From positions 1,192,001 to 1,256,000 of the forward strand of contig CAJHZI010000447.1 in assembly GCA_905160935.1 (NCBI GenBank): a stretch of 64,000 nt of DNA. Reading direction: 5' to 3'. The notes below the pieces were generated by a model. The model was not told the origin of the DNA and made no database searches. It saw nothing but the letters and a program-made list of their open reading frames with translations. Origin of the DNA: Enchytraeus crypticus. Lineage: Eukaryota; Annelida; Clitellata; Enchytraeida; Enchytraeidae. Both the position numbers and the translations under genes were made by a program. Positions 13,011 to 25,900 of this stretch are shown here, in pieces (position 1 is the stretch's first letter; each line of letters opens with the position of its first letter).

Positions 13011-16000
13011 TATATATATATATATATATATATTACAATTTTTCAATCTAATGAAGATGATTCGTACATCTTGCAAACCATCTTACACTATATATTGAAC
13101 ATAATCCAATTTCTGGAGTAGAATGTATTAAATTCTTGGGTGTTTTAATTGATAAACAGTTAGCATTTAAACAACATATTGAGCCAGTTATCAAGAATAT
13201 TAGAAGAGATAACGGCTTACTGTATAGGCGAAGAGATGTTATTCGCTTGTCTCGTAAGAATTTGTAGTTCAATCAAACAGGCAATAAATCAATATGAATT
13301 CAACGTCTGGTTCCTCGCCATAAGGCAATTTCAGGGACTTCTCATTCTGACTCTGCACAAATAGATGCTAAAACATAACACTATCACGACAAAGAATACA
13401 GAGACTACAAGAGAAAGCGAGAATAAAACAGTACAAGTCCAAGAGCCAAGGCAAGAGGGTAAAAATTTAGACCTATCGTGAAAAAAATGGGTTTTTAAAT
13501 TACCCAGGAAAATATTGACATAATTACAAGCTCTTAAGATTTTGTGGTAGACAGTTCCATGTTATTGGAGCAAAATACATGAAGAAGCGTCTGCCAGTTG
13601 CAGATCTAATGTCTGGTACAGTAGGAAGGTTTTCACTTGAGGAGCGAAGACTGCTAGAGGTTTATAGAATGAAAAAGGTCAGATAGATAGGATGTTTTGC
13701 CATAATTTAAACCTTTGAAAACCAAGCAAGCTATCGTGAATATTATACTTTCAGAGATTAAAAAAGAAATGTAGATTGCTTATGATATTTTGCCTGTACT
13801 TTTGTTACACAAATTCTGTATGGCCAAGATGATTTTCAAGTGTCGTAACAGTAATCAAGATATGTCGCCATAATCAGTGCTATGTTTGATTTTAATCATT
13901 CCAGTCATAGCTAGCTTACTGGACTTATATTTTTAATAGATTGTCTGGCTCTAAACATTTAGAAGAGTTAGATACGGCAATACACTTCATTTTATAAATC
14001 ATACATGTATGATGCATGTTCTGGTGGGAGTTAAATTACACTTTTATTTCTCAGTGTAAATTCGATTACATCCTTCTTAGAACACTATAAAAGTTATTTA
14101 TTCGATAAAAATAAAATTAGAAACAATAGTGCGCTTATTTTGTGTTACTGTAACTGTTGATATAACATATGACTTTTGCAAATATATATGTAAGCATATT
14201 GTTATTCTTTCTTGTTTAAACTTATTTAGTGTACATGTTTTTTCTATTTGCATTTTTTTAACTTTTAACGTTATATTTATATTTAAATGACTGCTAGATG
14301 GTCCACTTCGATGGTATTCACTGAGGGTAGTACCGTGTACCCTCAGTAACGGCCTGTAGTATGTACATGTATGTTGCCGTAAGTGTTGATTTTTAACCCT
14401 TTATTACTATTATCATTATAATAATGATAATAGTAATAAAGGTTTAACGTCCGCTTCTTCCTACAGGATAATGGTAGGGTCGACTCTCCGCATCACATGT
14501 CCCTGCAAATCTATTAAACGAATTATTTGATAAAACATGTGCTGAAAAGAGAGAAAAAAAAGATTCCAAACGGTGCCGCTTTGGTCATAAAAATAAGCAT
14601 GTATTCCAGAGAAGATCTGCCAACAGTTTTTATTGTAAAAAGAACTATGGCTATAACATGTCGTGATTTAGCAGAGGACTGTGATGAAGAGCCAAATCAG
14701 GGTATAGAGGAAAAGGAGCTCAAAGCTAGTACAGAGCAGTAGATTAATATTTTTATAATATAGAAAAACTATTTGATAAAACATGTGCTGAAAAGATAGA
14801 AAAAAAGATTCTAAAAGATGCTGGTTCGGTCATAAATATGAACATGTATTGCTGAGAATTTCTGTTTTCTTGTAGCGGAAACTATGGTAGTGGAGTGTGT
14901 ATATTCTCAAAGTACCTTATATACGATACTTCTCAATTCACGTACACGCTTAATGGCTACCCTCATCGCTTGTTCTGTGGCGACTGGTTTGGTAGAAAGG
15001 TAGTAGGCCTTGCTAAGTTACTTATCGGAGAGCTTAAGGCCAACGTATATGCCACTCATGTAAGTAGTTATTGGTAGATATTGATGTATTCTAATGTTTG
15101 GAGCTGTAGGCAATGGGAACAATTGCGTTCTTGTTTTACCTCTTTGTTTACTTTGGAAAGGTCTCTTTATTAACTGGCATTATAGTGTATTATATTGTAC
15201 CCCGTGTTGTGCTCCGGTGTGGTTGGATAACTGCAGAATATGGCAACCGCAAACAATCTGCTGCGTGTACGTAAGAGGCGACTAAGGCAGCAGCTGAGGA
15301 TTGGTAGAGGGGACCCACCTCACCATGAAATATTTTCCCCCAGGATTAAATGGTAATTAATCCATCTAACTGAGGAAGGCAACGGGAAACCCCCTCAGAA
15401 GCTATACTTTTCCCAAGCTATAGGCTACATACGGTATGGATAAGACATAGACTATGTGAAGGGATTAAATTGTTGATCTAAGGAGTACTCTTATGGAGCG
15501 AGAATGCAGACTTTGAGTATGAATATGTACATTGAACCTGCCACTTGGCTGTGCACTGAAGAGAGAGTTTGCTATGGAGCTTACCAGCCTCACTTCGCAT
15601 GTTGGCATGAAAGGTATAACGTCTGAGGTGTGTCACAAATTTTATTAAAATAAGCTAAATCTTTAGTAACCGAATTTTAATGATCAACATGTCGAAAGCA
15701 TATGGAGTGTATTAGCAATGACAACATACTTGTAAGTATTTAAAGTATTATAATATTTAATTTTGCTAAAATATAATTTGCTTTGTGTAGTTTTCCGGGT
15801 CATTCTTTGTGTAGTGCTAAAAGATTGCCCACGCATTTAACCCGTGGGTAGGAATGAAAGAGCTAAGCGTGAACATGAATAAAAGGATTAACCTAAGAGT
15901 AAAAATCCCTGAGTTGGGGACTCTTAAAAGAAGGAGTGCGTACATGTAGACTGTAGAAAGTATCCTCCAGTAGTAAAATTGTGTAAACCCAAGGGACATT

Positions 16001-17044
16001 GAGTGGGGTTAGACAAAACCACCTGACCGGGTAGTAGTAATAGGTCGTGGGCCTATATATTAGCTCAGGGATGGAGAGAGAGACGGGTGGCAACAAAAGT
16101 ACATATTTGTTCCTCATTTGGGGTGACAACTCATTTGGGTAGATAAGGATATAGAAATACACAAAGTGAATGAGAAATACATGTACGTTCGCATAGAAAT
16201 ATAATATATACGTGTAAATTGAGGTTGTCACTGTTAAGACAATTCAATTAGTGAAACCTTTTTAAGTATTATTTATTTATATAACTTAAATGATGAAACA
16301 TATTAACTATTCTTTCTCTTCTATTCTACATGTATATTTCTTATTTATTACATTATATTAGTTTATAGAAAGTTTTCCCTTGATAGCATTGCTATTTGCG
16401 TGTGAACGAATTCCATATTGGAAGACTAAAATAGGACTTATCAACTTCTCAGCGTTTGACATTTAACTTGTGACTAATTTTAATTTGTTTATAACTATAT
16501 TATTATATATTTATTTAATAATTATCTGTACGCGTTTTAGTATAATGTTCGATATCAACTTCTTATAAGTAAAGTATTTAGAAGTGTCCGAAACACACTT
16601 CAACAGAATAGAGAGCTCTCTGTGTTTGCAATCACTTAATCATAGGAATTTTGAGACCCTTAATGAACCTAGTCTGGATTGGGCTTCCTCGCGGAACCCT
16701 ATCGTGACATGCCTATTTATTAAAATTTAGGTAATTAATATGTAGAGTTAAGGGCTAAGATATGCTATAGTGCAATTAATTTGGCTACGAGAAGCAATTG
16801 AGGGTCAAATTCTCACACTGATTCAAAATGTCGAGATTGAACGTATTGCGTTCAATAACTAGACTGAAGAAATTAAACAACGGTATTATAACAACGATAT
16901 TATATATTTTTTGAGTGTTCATAACCCTAATTTTCGGCTCTCTATATCACAAAGTAATATCATAATTTAATTTATAATCCAATCATACGTCTAGTATATG
17001 ACGTCCCTGACATCATCCCTGGATGAGGAAACGGACGTTAAACC

Positions 17045-17088
<44 letters not shown>

Positions 17089-20000
17089 CCTATATTTTTA
17101 TTAATTAAGCGAAATAAATATTAATAAATTTATTAATAAACTACGCTCTATACAAACGTTTTTTCAGCGCTTTATTACTGCTTATTAAGTCAAATATATT
17201 TTCTATATGTAAATGCAGTTGTTAAATGTTTATTGTATTATTTGCCAAAAGTAAAAATCATTGCTATTAAAGTAAAAAATTCCAATTCTCCAGTGTTTTA
17301 CTAGTAAAAAATTAAGACCGAAGACCCTTCTCAGATGTAAACAAAAGACCTGCAATTGTTCTCATTTTGTGATAAAAAAGCTAAAGCCAACAGCTAATGC
17401 TAATGTCAGTTTCCTCACTTGAAAGCGATGTCAGTGACGGGCGAGCCCAGGATTTGAAATTCTGCATATAGTGACCCGCGGTCGAATATCTTACCGACAT
17501 CGTCACTGGCTCCAGCGGGTAAGCTAGTCAGTTAAAATAACTGACGATATGGCAGTAATATACGTCAGCAATATTGCTGGTAACTAACTGTAAGTACTGG
17601 TTAAGTTACTGTAGCAATGTTATTTTGCAATTTACTGAAAGTTGCTTCTCTAAACGATTGTGCTAAAATATACTTTTTCACACACTCAGTACTAGAATTG
17701 TTAGTAGCACTAGCTAGAACTTGTTCGATTACTGTAAGCACGTATAATTTTGTTGCAGGAGCAATGGTGGAATCATAGATCCCGACTGTTTCAAAATCGA
17801 TGAACCAGTCATGATACTTTTGAATTTCATTTTTCTCGCTGACACATGATTTTACATTTTTGGTGAAATTTATTGATTGACTGATTGATTGATAAATTGA
17901 TTGATTGATAAATTGATTGATAGATAAATTGAGTGATTGATTGCTTGATATAGCTACATGCCCAGTACAACTCACTTGATGATTATGAGGCACATCGACT
18001 GTGTCAGAGCTTTGAGATGGCTCAGTACATTCGCCAGACGAGTGAATTGTGTGACCTCGTTATAGTCGCTGGTGACTTCAATCATTGTCCTGATCAGCTC
18101 GGCTACAGCGTCATCAGACATTGCGGCAACTTGGACGATGCATCGATAGCTCAGGTGTGATTGTTGCGAGTTACTCAATTTTCTCATGCACTTGCAGTTC
18201 GTGTATGTCAAAACTGAAATCCGGTTTTTCCAGGGCCATACGACCTTAAATGTCCTGTAAGGTCATGAACTAATCACAAACAACGCTAGGGAATTTTGCA
18301 CCGTGTCTAGTAATTATTTATTATTCTTTCACACAAGTTATTTTTAGACATGTATATGGAGTGAGAGCCTAAGAACAGTTAGTATATTGTATATCCAGAT
18401 CCTTGGACTTTTGATCCTTTTTATTTGCATACTTTTTTCTTGCAAAACACTCGATATTATAGTATGATAAAGTCATTCGCAAGGTATATGCATTGTTACT
18501 GTTAATAGACCTTATTAATAAATCATGGCATACAACTTGAAGGTGGAAATTAAATTTTATGCCACTGGAGAAGAAATTGTGTAGGTTTCCTTTATGCTAT
18601 TTATGCCAAAACACCCTAGTAGTTTGAGAAACTGTTACAGGTAGATTGAGGTTTCCCCACTCTTTAAACTGTAACTAAGATAGCACTGCTTGTCTAACTG
18701 CTGTCTAACCGCTTGTCTGCATTATCTTTTGCTGGCCTACCTGCATGATTCTCAAGGTTTGTGTCGAACTTGACGTTTTAAAAGTTGCAGTGATAACTCA
18801 ACAGGCTGGCTGGATTCATCGTCTCTGAATAATACACGTAATGACAGTAAAGATTTCCTGTTCTAGAGAACAGGAACATACATGTATTTCACCACAAAGT
18901 GATTCTACCTTTACAGGCTATTTTTAAAAAATCGGGATTGATATTTCACTACAAAGCGATTCTACGGCTGCAGGCTATTTGCAAAAAATCGTTCATTGAT
19001 ATTGGAAATTGTTTTCAGATATGGAAAGACGAATGTCATTCATTTATGTGTGATGATCGAGCCAGAGATGAAAAAATTGTAATTTCTGTAAGAGGACATC
19101 AGCTACCGTTGATGGTTTCTCTACATTATGGTTGTATATACTAATTTCCCGCCGGAAATTAGATCCTCAGAGTAAAAAACAGCTTCTTAGGATCGTTAGT
19201 TCCAAATTTCGTGACATTATCTTATCCATCCCTGAACATACTGTACTTTTTGGACATGCTATGGCTAAATTTAATCAATTTTGTCCTGCGATACTAGTAT
19301 CGATAATGCAAATGATTTCAATAAAAAATAATCAGACGATAATGACAATTTGAAGTTGATAACGAAACGACAACGAATATTTGACATTTCTGAATAACGA
19401 TATGGAGACGATAACGACAACTTGCCTACAATAGCGAAAACTTAGAATTTTTGAAAAACGATAGCGAGGCGATAATGAAATGGCGGATGACACTGGAAGT
19501 ATTGACATATTAAGAGCTCTATTTTTTTTTCTTTCTTCTGTCTCTTTCTAATGAAAATGGCAGATGACACTGTAAGGATTGACAAATTGAGAACTCGTTC
19601 TTAGTACGCGATAACTAAAATATGAGTGAATTCCGGAAGTAATATATCACTGTTTACTAGACATTTCTTTAAGGTAAAGCCAATATCACCCTTAGGCCTA
19701 GTTACTTGCTTAATACAAGTGAAACAACATGTTTGCGTATATCTTCAAGCTAGTGACTTGATATTATTTCTTGGCATTTGCATTTTAGTCGTTCTTTTCA
19801 GTATGCGAATGCTCCGTAAATCTAGTATTTTATTCCAGCCATATTTCATTTTCTGTATAGTTCATCGCGTCTCTCTTTTCTTTCATGTGATCAGTTTCAT
19901 AGGCAGGTAGGGATTTATTTTTTATATTTTTCCTACCTGTGTATATGAGCTGCTGCTGACGTTTAAACATCTCGTCCTTTATTGTCTCATCTTTGTACTT

Positions 20001-21486
20001 GTTCTTAGACATTGGCTTTAGCATCATTTAATAAACCTTTTTATATATTTAATACTTTGTTTCGCACAACAGAGCATCATATCAGATGCCAAGTATTCAG
20101 CAAGATACAAAATCTGGATATACCTTGGGTGTAAGGCATTAATAAGGATCCTTCACATAAGAACTTCGAAAATATGTTATTACTCTTAGATAAAAAAAGA
20201 GTTGATTAATTAAACAGCAAATTATAAAACTAAAATAAGAACAACCAGAAAAACAGAGTTAGAGAGTATAAGGACAATGCATAAGGACAAGCGACGACTA
20301 TGCCCGCGGGAATTGTGTTTAGGGGCTAATAAAATTATCTTAGTTCAGGTCTACACTCTACTCTACAAGGTTACTCTACAAGGTTACACCCATTTTGAAA
20401 AGCATTACAAGGTCGGCTCTCAGACGACGAAGATGAAGGGAAGGTAAGCCGCATAGACCTTCGTTATATGATAAGTATCGATCAAGTTTAAGAGAATTCG
20501 TGAAAGACCGTTGTACGCGTATATTTTGAAGGCTAAGATAATCAAACCAACATGTTAAACTATTTCGTATGAAAAATTATCCGCTTGACTTTCCTAATAA
20601 CTGAATCAATATGGCTCGTAAACGTCGGGCTAGATTTTAAAGCAACGTTTCCTAGGTCTTTTACCGCATCAGTCATACAAAGCTTTACATCAGAAAGGAA
20701 AACATCCTGAGTATGAGCAATTCTGCGGTTTGTAATTTCCATCATGTAACACTTCAAGTGATAAAGGGAGTTGCCATGCTTTTGATCATGCGTCAATAGA
20801 TTTAAATTCATATGGTTTTTCTTTGGTTATTTACTGAAATTTATGATTTTAGATCGTTGGCAAAGAGTTTAGAAACAACAGAGATTTTTGGCAGAGATTT
20901 TGCGTTGTCGTTTATGTAGAGAATGAATTTACTTTTAGCTTATCGGCTTAGTTTTAGTTTCATACAGTATGAAGAATTTGTCATGGATGGCAGTCGTACT
21001 GTGAGTGTATAGTGTTCTTTTGTTATTGAGCGACTGAGGTTGCACTGTTGTGTTTGGAGAGAGAGAGAGAGAGCAAAAAGTAAAAAAGGGTTCTAGTTAA
21101 ATAATTGATTAATACTAATAGTAATGATTTTTTATAGGCAAAAAAGGTAGGCTATCATGAGAAGACTTTCAATAGAAGCGATAATTCTTTCCATGATTCG
21201 CGAGACTTTAGTGCCTGTGGACAAACTCTCGATTACATCATGTTCCGCCAACATTCAGGTATTCGTAATATTGACTATTAATTTTAAAATTTTAGACTGA
21301 AGTTTTTAAATGAAATTAACTTATTTTGCTTTAAAAAATATACATTCTGATACATTTTTGAGTGCATATAAAAGTATTAGAACTTTTAGCGACGATATAA
21401 TTTTATATCGTCGTATTATATTTTATAATTTTATGTTGGGGACGTCCCTGACATCATCCCTGGATGAGGAAACGGACGTTAATCCT

Positions 21487-21517
<31 letters not shown>

Positions 21518-22909
21518 GATGTATCATAATAATATGAGTGTATTATGTGTAAGCTTCATGGCACAGAATAATTTAATGTCTTAATAGCGTAGGGGTAACG
21601 TCATGATGTTTTAAATGACAGAACCGGAGGTGAATTGAATCCTCGTGGGTTCGAATCCCAGCCGCGCTAATCTGAGAATAAAATCTTGGACCTTCACTGG
21701 ACTGGTTATACGGAAATTGGTCTAAATTGTCCAACGGTTTAAGCATGTGGTATTTAAAGTGATAGATATCAACATAGTTGATCATTTCACTATAATGCGT
21801 GTTTACTTTACACAGTTAAAGAAAAATATCTGTATTGATATCTCTTATAAATAGGATTTTTCCGTATTGGTATCTGAGGGTGCCGAAATTTAAAAAATTA
21901 CAACAATAAGAATGCTATTGTCGTCCAAGACAACATCGAGCATCTGAAGGGATGTGAATTCCAGATCTGCAGTACTGTATGCTGGAAAGAACGATTTGAT
22001 ATCTTGGAGCGTGAAGGTAAGCTAGGTTTCACAAGAGTACATTATTTAGAAGACCGAGTAACAGAAGACTGCATCACTTCAATCAAGTGAGACATACAAC
22101 TTTGTCCAGGGGTGGTAATTGAGTATAGGTTAGTGACGCCGTTTTGTAATTGATATGCTATTTAATCATTAGCTAGTGCAAAGACATTAAAATAGGAGTA
22201 ACTTGTGAGTACTTGAAACTTCAGTAATTTGCTCGTGCAAGAGAATTCTGAACAAACTGTACCCGATCAATCTCGCAGCCAGGAAGTTGTAAAAATAGGA
22301 ACTACAGTAGTCAAACCTGGATTGTACAAGAGCTGCACCAATTGTAGCAGCAATATCACGTGACAAATATGAATTATTCGACGAAGCTCACGGATAGGAA
22401 AGAAAGGTGCCTGTGAAGGTTTAGTTTTTGAAATTTTAATTTTCATAAAAGATGAGGTTAGTTGCTTATCAAGAATAACACCGAAATTTCTCACTGAGGT
22501 ATCGGGTGAATTGTAATACCCGAAGATAAAAGAAAGAGTTCTCATTCAGCTTTAGAAGCTGTTGAGGTGTCCCAAGCAACAAGAATTCAGTCTTAGATGG
22601 ATTAAGTGCTAGGAAATTAGCAGCCATCCATGAAGATACATGTATATAGACTGAAAAGATTTTACAGGAGAGCTTCAGCATTAGAATAGGAGTTGGGTGT
22701 GAAACAAGTGTATTGTTGAATGTCATCGGGTCATGAAGAAATGTTATTTTTTCATGTTTTTTGCATCATACACATTTTTTCATCATTTTTGCATCAAAGA
22801 GGACACAAGGCGTCCTATCCGGTTGAACATCCAGTTTAAACACCCTCAACACCCAGTTTAGAGTAATATCTGCAAGCTTGAAAACCCGAGGAAATATGCC
22901 AGTAGAGAG

Positions 22910-22945
<36 letters not shown>

Positions 22946-25900
22946 TTAACAATCAATGTTAATACAGGAGCAAGTATGTGAATACACTTCTTTAAAAGAG
23001 AGTTTGGATAGGGTCTAAGTCACAATGTTTGGCTGGAGAGTCTAAAACTAATTTAGTAATTTCTTCCATAGTAACTCGAGTGAAATTAGTAAGCTCATCC
23101 TTGAAATGAGTCTCTACTGGAGTATGAGGAATAGAATTAGGAGCTGGAGTGATAGATGCTCTAAGATTGCTTATTTTATCTGTAAATTAACTAGTGAACT
23201 ATTCGGGCAGTGACTCAACAGGAGTAGAAGGAAGAGAAGGAGAAATAGATGTATGTAAAAGATCATTAGTAGTTTTCCATAATCTCTTGGCGTTCACACC
23301 CTTACTGATCAAAGAAGAGTAGTACTCTTTCTTAGCATTAGCAATATCAGCACGATAAATCTTATGTTGCAAATTAGGAACAGTTTTCCAAAAATTAGCA
23401 TGGGTATGACGCCACTTTCTTTCATCTCTACAGCATGCAGCCTTTAACTTTCTCAGACCAGAATTGTACAAATGGTTAGATTTCTTAACCTTCTTGGTAG
23501 TTAGAGGTGCGTGCTTATCAAGAAGAGATGAAAGAGTAGTCTTATACTCCTTTACTAATTCATCAAGATCATTTGCAGGAGACTTGATCAAAGTCGAGTT
23601 TTCAAGATCAGAACAAAAGAGATAAACATCAACGTTATTATACAAGGAAATGAAACATTAGGGGAAGTTTTAATAGTATCTGGTTTAACATGATTGTTAG
23701 TGAATACAACAGAAGAATTGTCTAATGGCGAGTTAGATACAATAATAACACTTAATGGATCAATTGCAGAGACTTGTGTAATAACAACATGAAGTATATG
23801 ATGGTCAGTATGAGTAGCAATATTCACATGTTGAACAGTATTACAAGAGGACAGTAATTTATTAAACTGCTCAGTTTCGCGATCAAGAGGATTATCGAGG
23901 TGAATGTTGAAGTCACCTGTAATCACAAAGTCTGACTTGGAAGTAGTAAAGAAGGAGAGTAAGGTAGAAAACTCCGCTAAAAAGACAGATGTTGTTAATG
24001 GTTTGGCATAGGGGGAAGAATATGGTGGTCGATACACTGCAACAACATGCAGAATACATGTGGCAAATTTACATGTGACTGAAAAAGCTTCAAATGAAGC
24101 AAATATATACCAGTAAAATTTATGCTAAGAAGGGTAAAAGGCTTCCTTAGTAGGAAAGCAACTCCATCACCCTTAGCACCAGATATCCTAGAGTGACAAT
24201 TGGAAATAAATAAATCATAATTACGTTACAGTTCATAACAATATTAATTAATGTCGGCAAAGCCAATGTCTACGTCAACCTCCCCACTCGAAAGCGACGT
24301 CAGTGACGGGCGAGCCCAGGATTCGAACCCCGCACACACCGATCTTCGGTCGAATATGTTGTTGATGCTGGTTGATTTAAGTGCGATTCTTCACCATCCG
24401 GGGAGGTAGACTTGCCCTCAGATTTCCCTCCCATCTCGCTCTTCACCAACTCCGATATCATAGAAAATTGCTCCCCACCAATCATAATCCGGAGGAAGAA
24501 TAGATATCAGTTCAGAAGGATTGGTCATAGAGGATAGCCAAGTTTCACTGAAAGCAAAACAGTTAAACTTGCGAGTCTCAGCCAAATCATGCAAGGCAAT
24601 GATATGGTCTGAGTTAAAGAGGGTTCGGATGTTAAGAGACCGAAGAGTAATATTTCTTCAAAGAGAATTAAAAGGAATTCTTGACATTTACATATTTATA
24701 TTTATATTCATATTTACATATTTACAAATTTACAAAACTGACAAATCTGTAGGCCTTAATGTAAAAAATATGCAAAGTACAAGTAAAATTACGATATTAT
24801 ATTACACAAATTACATAAAATGATGCAAATGTGTAATAAATTAACCAACGGTCAAAACATAAACACAATAACTTTAACAATTTAAACACTAAATGCTATA
24901 TAAAATAACGTGCAAATGAATCAACTATAACGGTAAATTAACGGTGAAAATTGTTAATTGATTTTTCAACCAAATAACCATAAAACAGATTAAAAATATA
25001 ACATAGAACTATGAACTAAGTTAATAGTAGGTCTAGGCCTACACCAATATTCTCAATCAAGTCTAAAACAAATCACTCGAGACACTAAATTTCATTAAAA
25101 TTCTATTCATTTATTAGAAATCAATAAATCAACCGTCCTGTCAACACATGCTGTCACATTTCATCGAATCAAATATCTCAGAAAATGGACTTCTTCACAT
25201 TTGTAATATATTTTCAAGTTTTAATGCAGATTGACTCCTGAAGTGTAGAATAACTCAACCTATTCACTTGCTCCGTAGTAAGTGGTTAAGGGATAAATAC
25301 AATTTTATTTTCGAAAGAACAATAGATCGTTGTGTGATAGTATATTTCTAAATGTGAACCGTTACACTTTTTGATCTTATGCGGACGGGGACACAGCTAT
25401 AGTCTTATCTCGTTATTAATGCTAATCAACTTTGAAACACTTAAAGTTTTGTAAATAAACTAAATGTGTAAACTTAAACTAAACTAAACTAAACTTAATC
25501 CCATGAAGCTTCAATCAGAACGATGTCGTCGCCGAAAGTCGCTTTTGCATAGCCTACTATGAACGAGATGTCGCTCGGCATCTGAGCTGATTTCAGCTAC
25601 ATGTGCCGGAACTATATCTTGTCGAGATCGGGCGGATAGTGTCACCGTTAGATTAAAACAAAGTCGTCGCCAGTAGGCTGACTTTCAACCGTCGCAGGTG
25701 GCTCCAGCCAATAGGAGAGCGCGAAATCCGTGCAAACGTTTTGAATTCTTGGAAATATGACGTAACAGGCTCAAGATAAAGTTGAGAATAGAAAAGTTTC
25801 ATAAGATTCAAGAAGCAGATTTGTAGTTATATCGAGGATAAAGTCAAATGGTAGAGATTGATATCGGCGAGAATATCTTTCCGTTTATAACATCGGGTAT

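Noticed and set aside
19010..19144. Possible exon after ttttcag at 19018
   Set aside because: The frame does not continue SMPD2 (exons 5 and 6 already join in phase) and has no recognisable content.
21640..21670. Possible tRNA genes at gggttcgaatccc sites (21653, 30065, 37978, 60317 and others)
   Set aside because: Box A and B are present but no cloverleaf stems close, and the surrounding 230-bp or 130-bp units repeat. These are tRNA-derived SINE heads.
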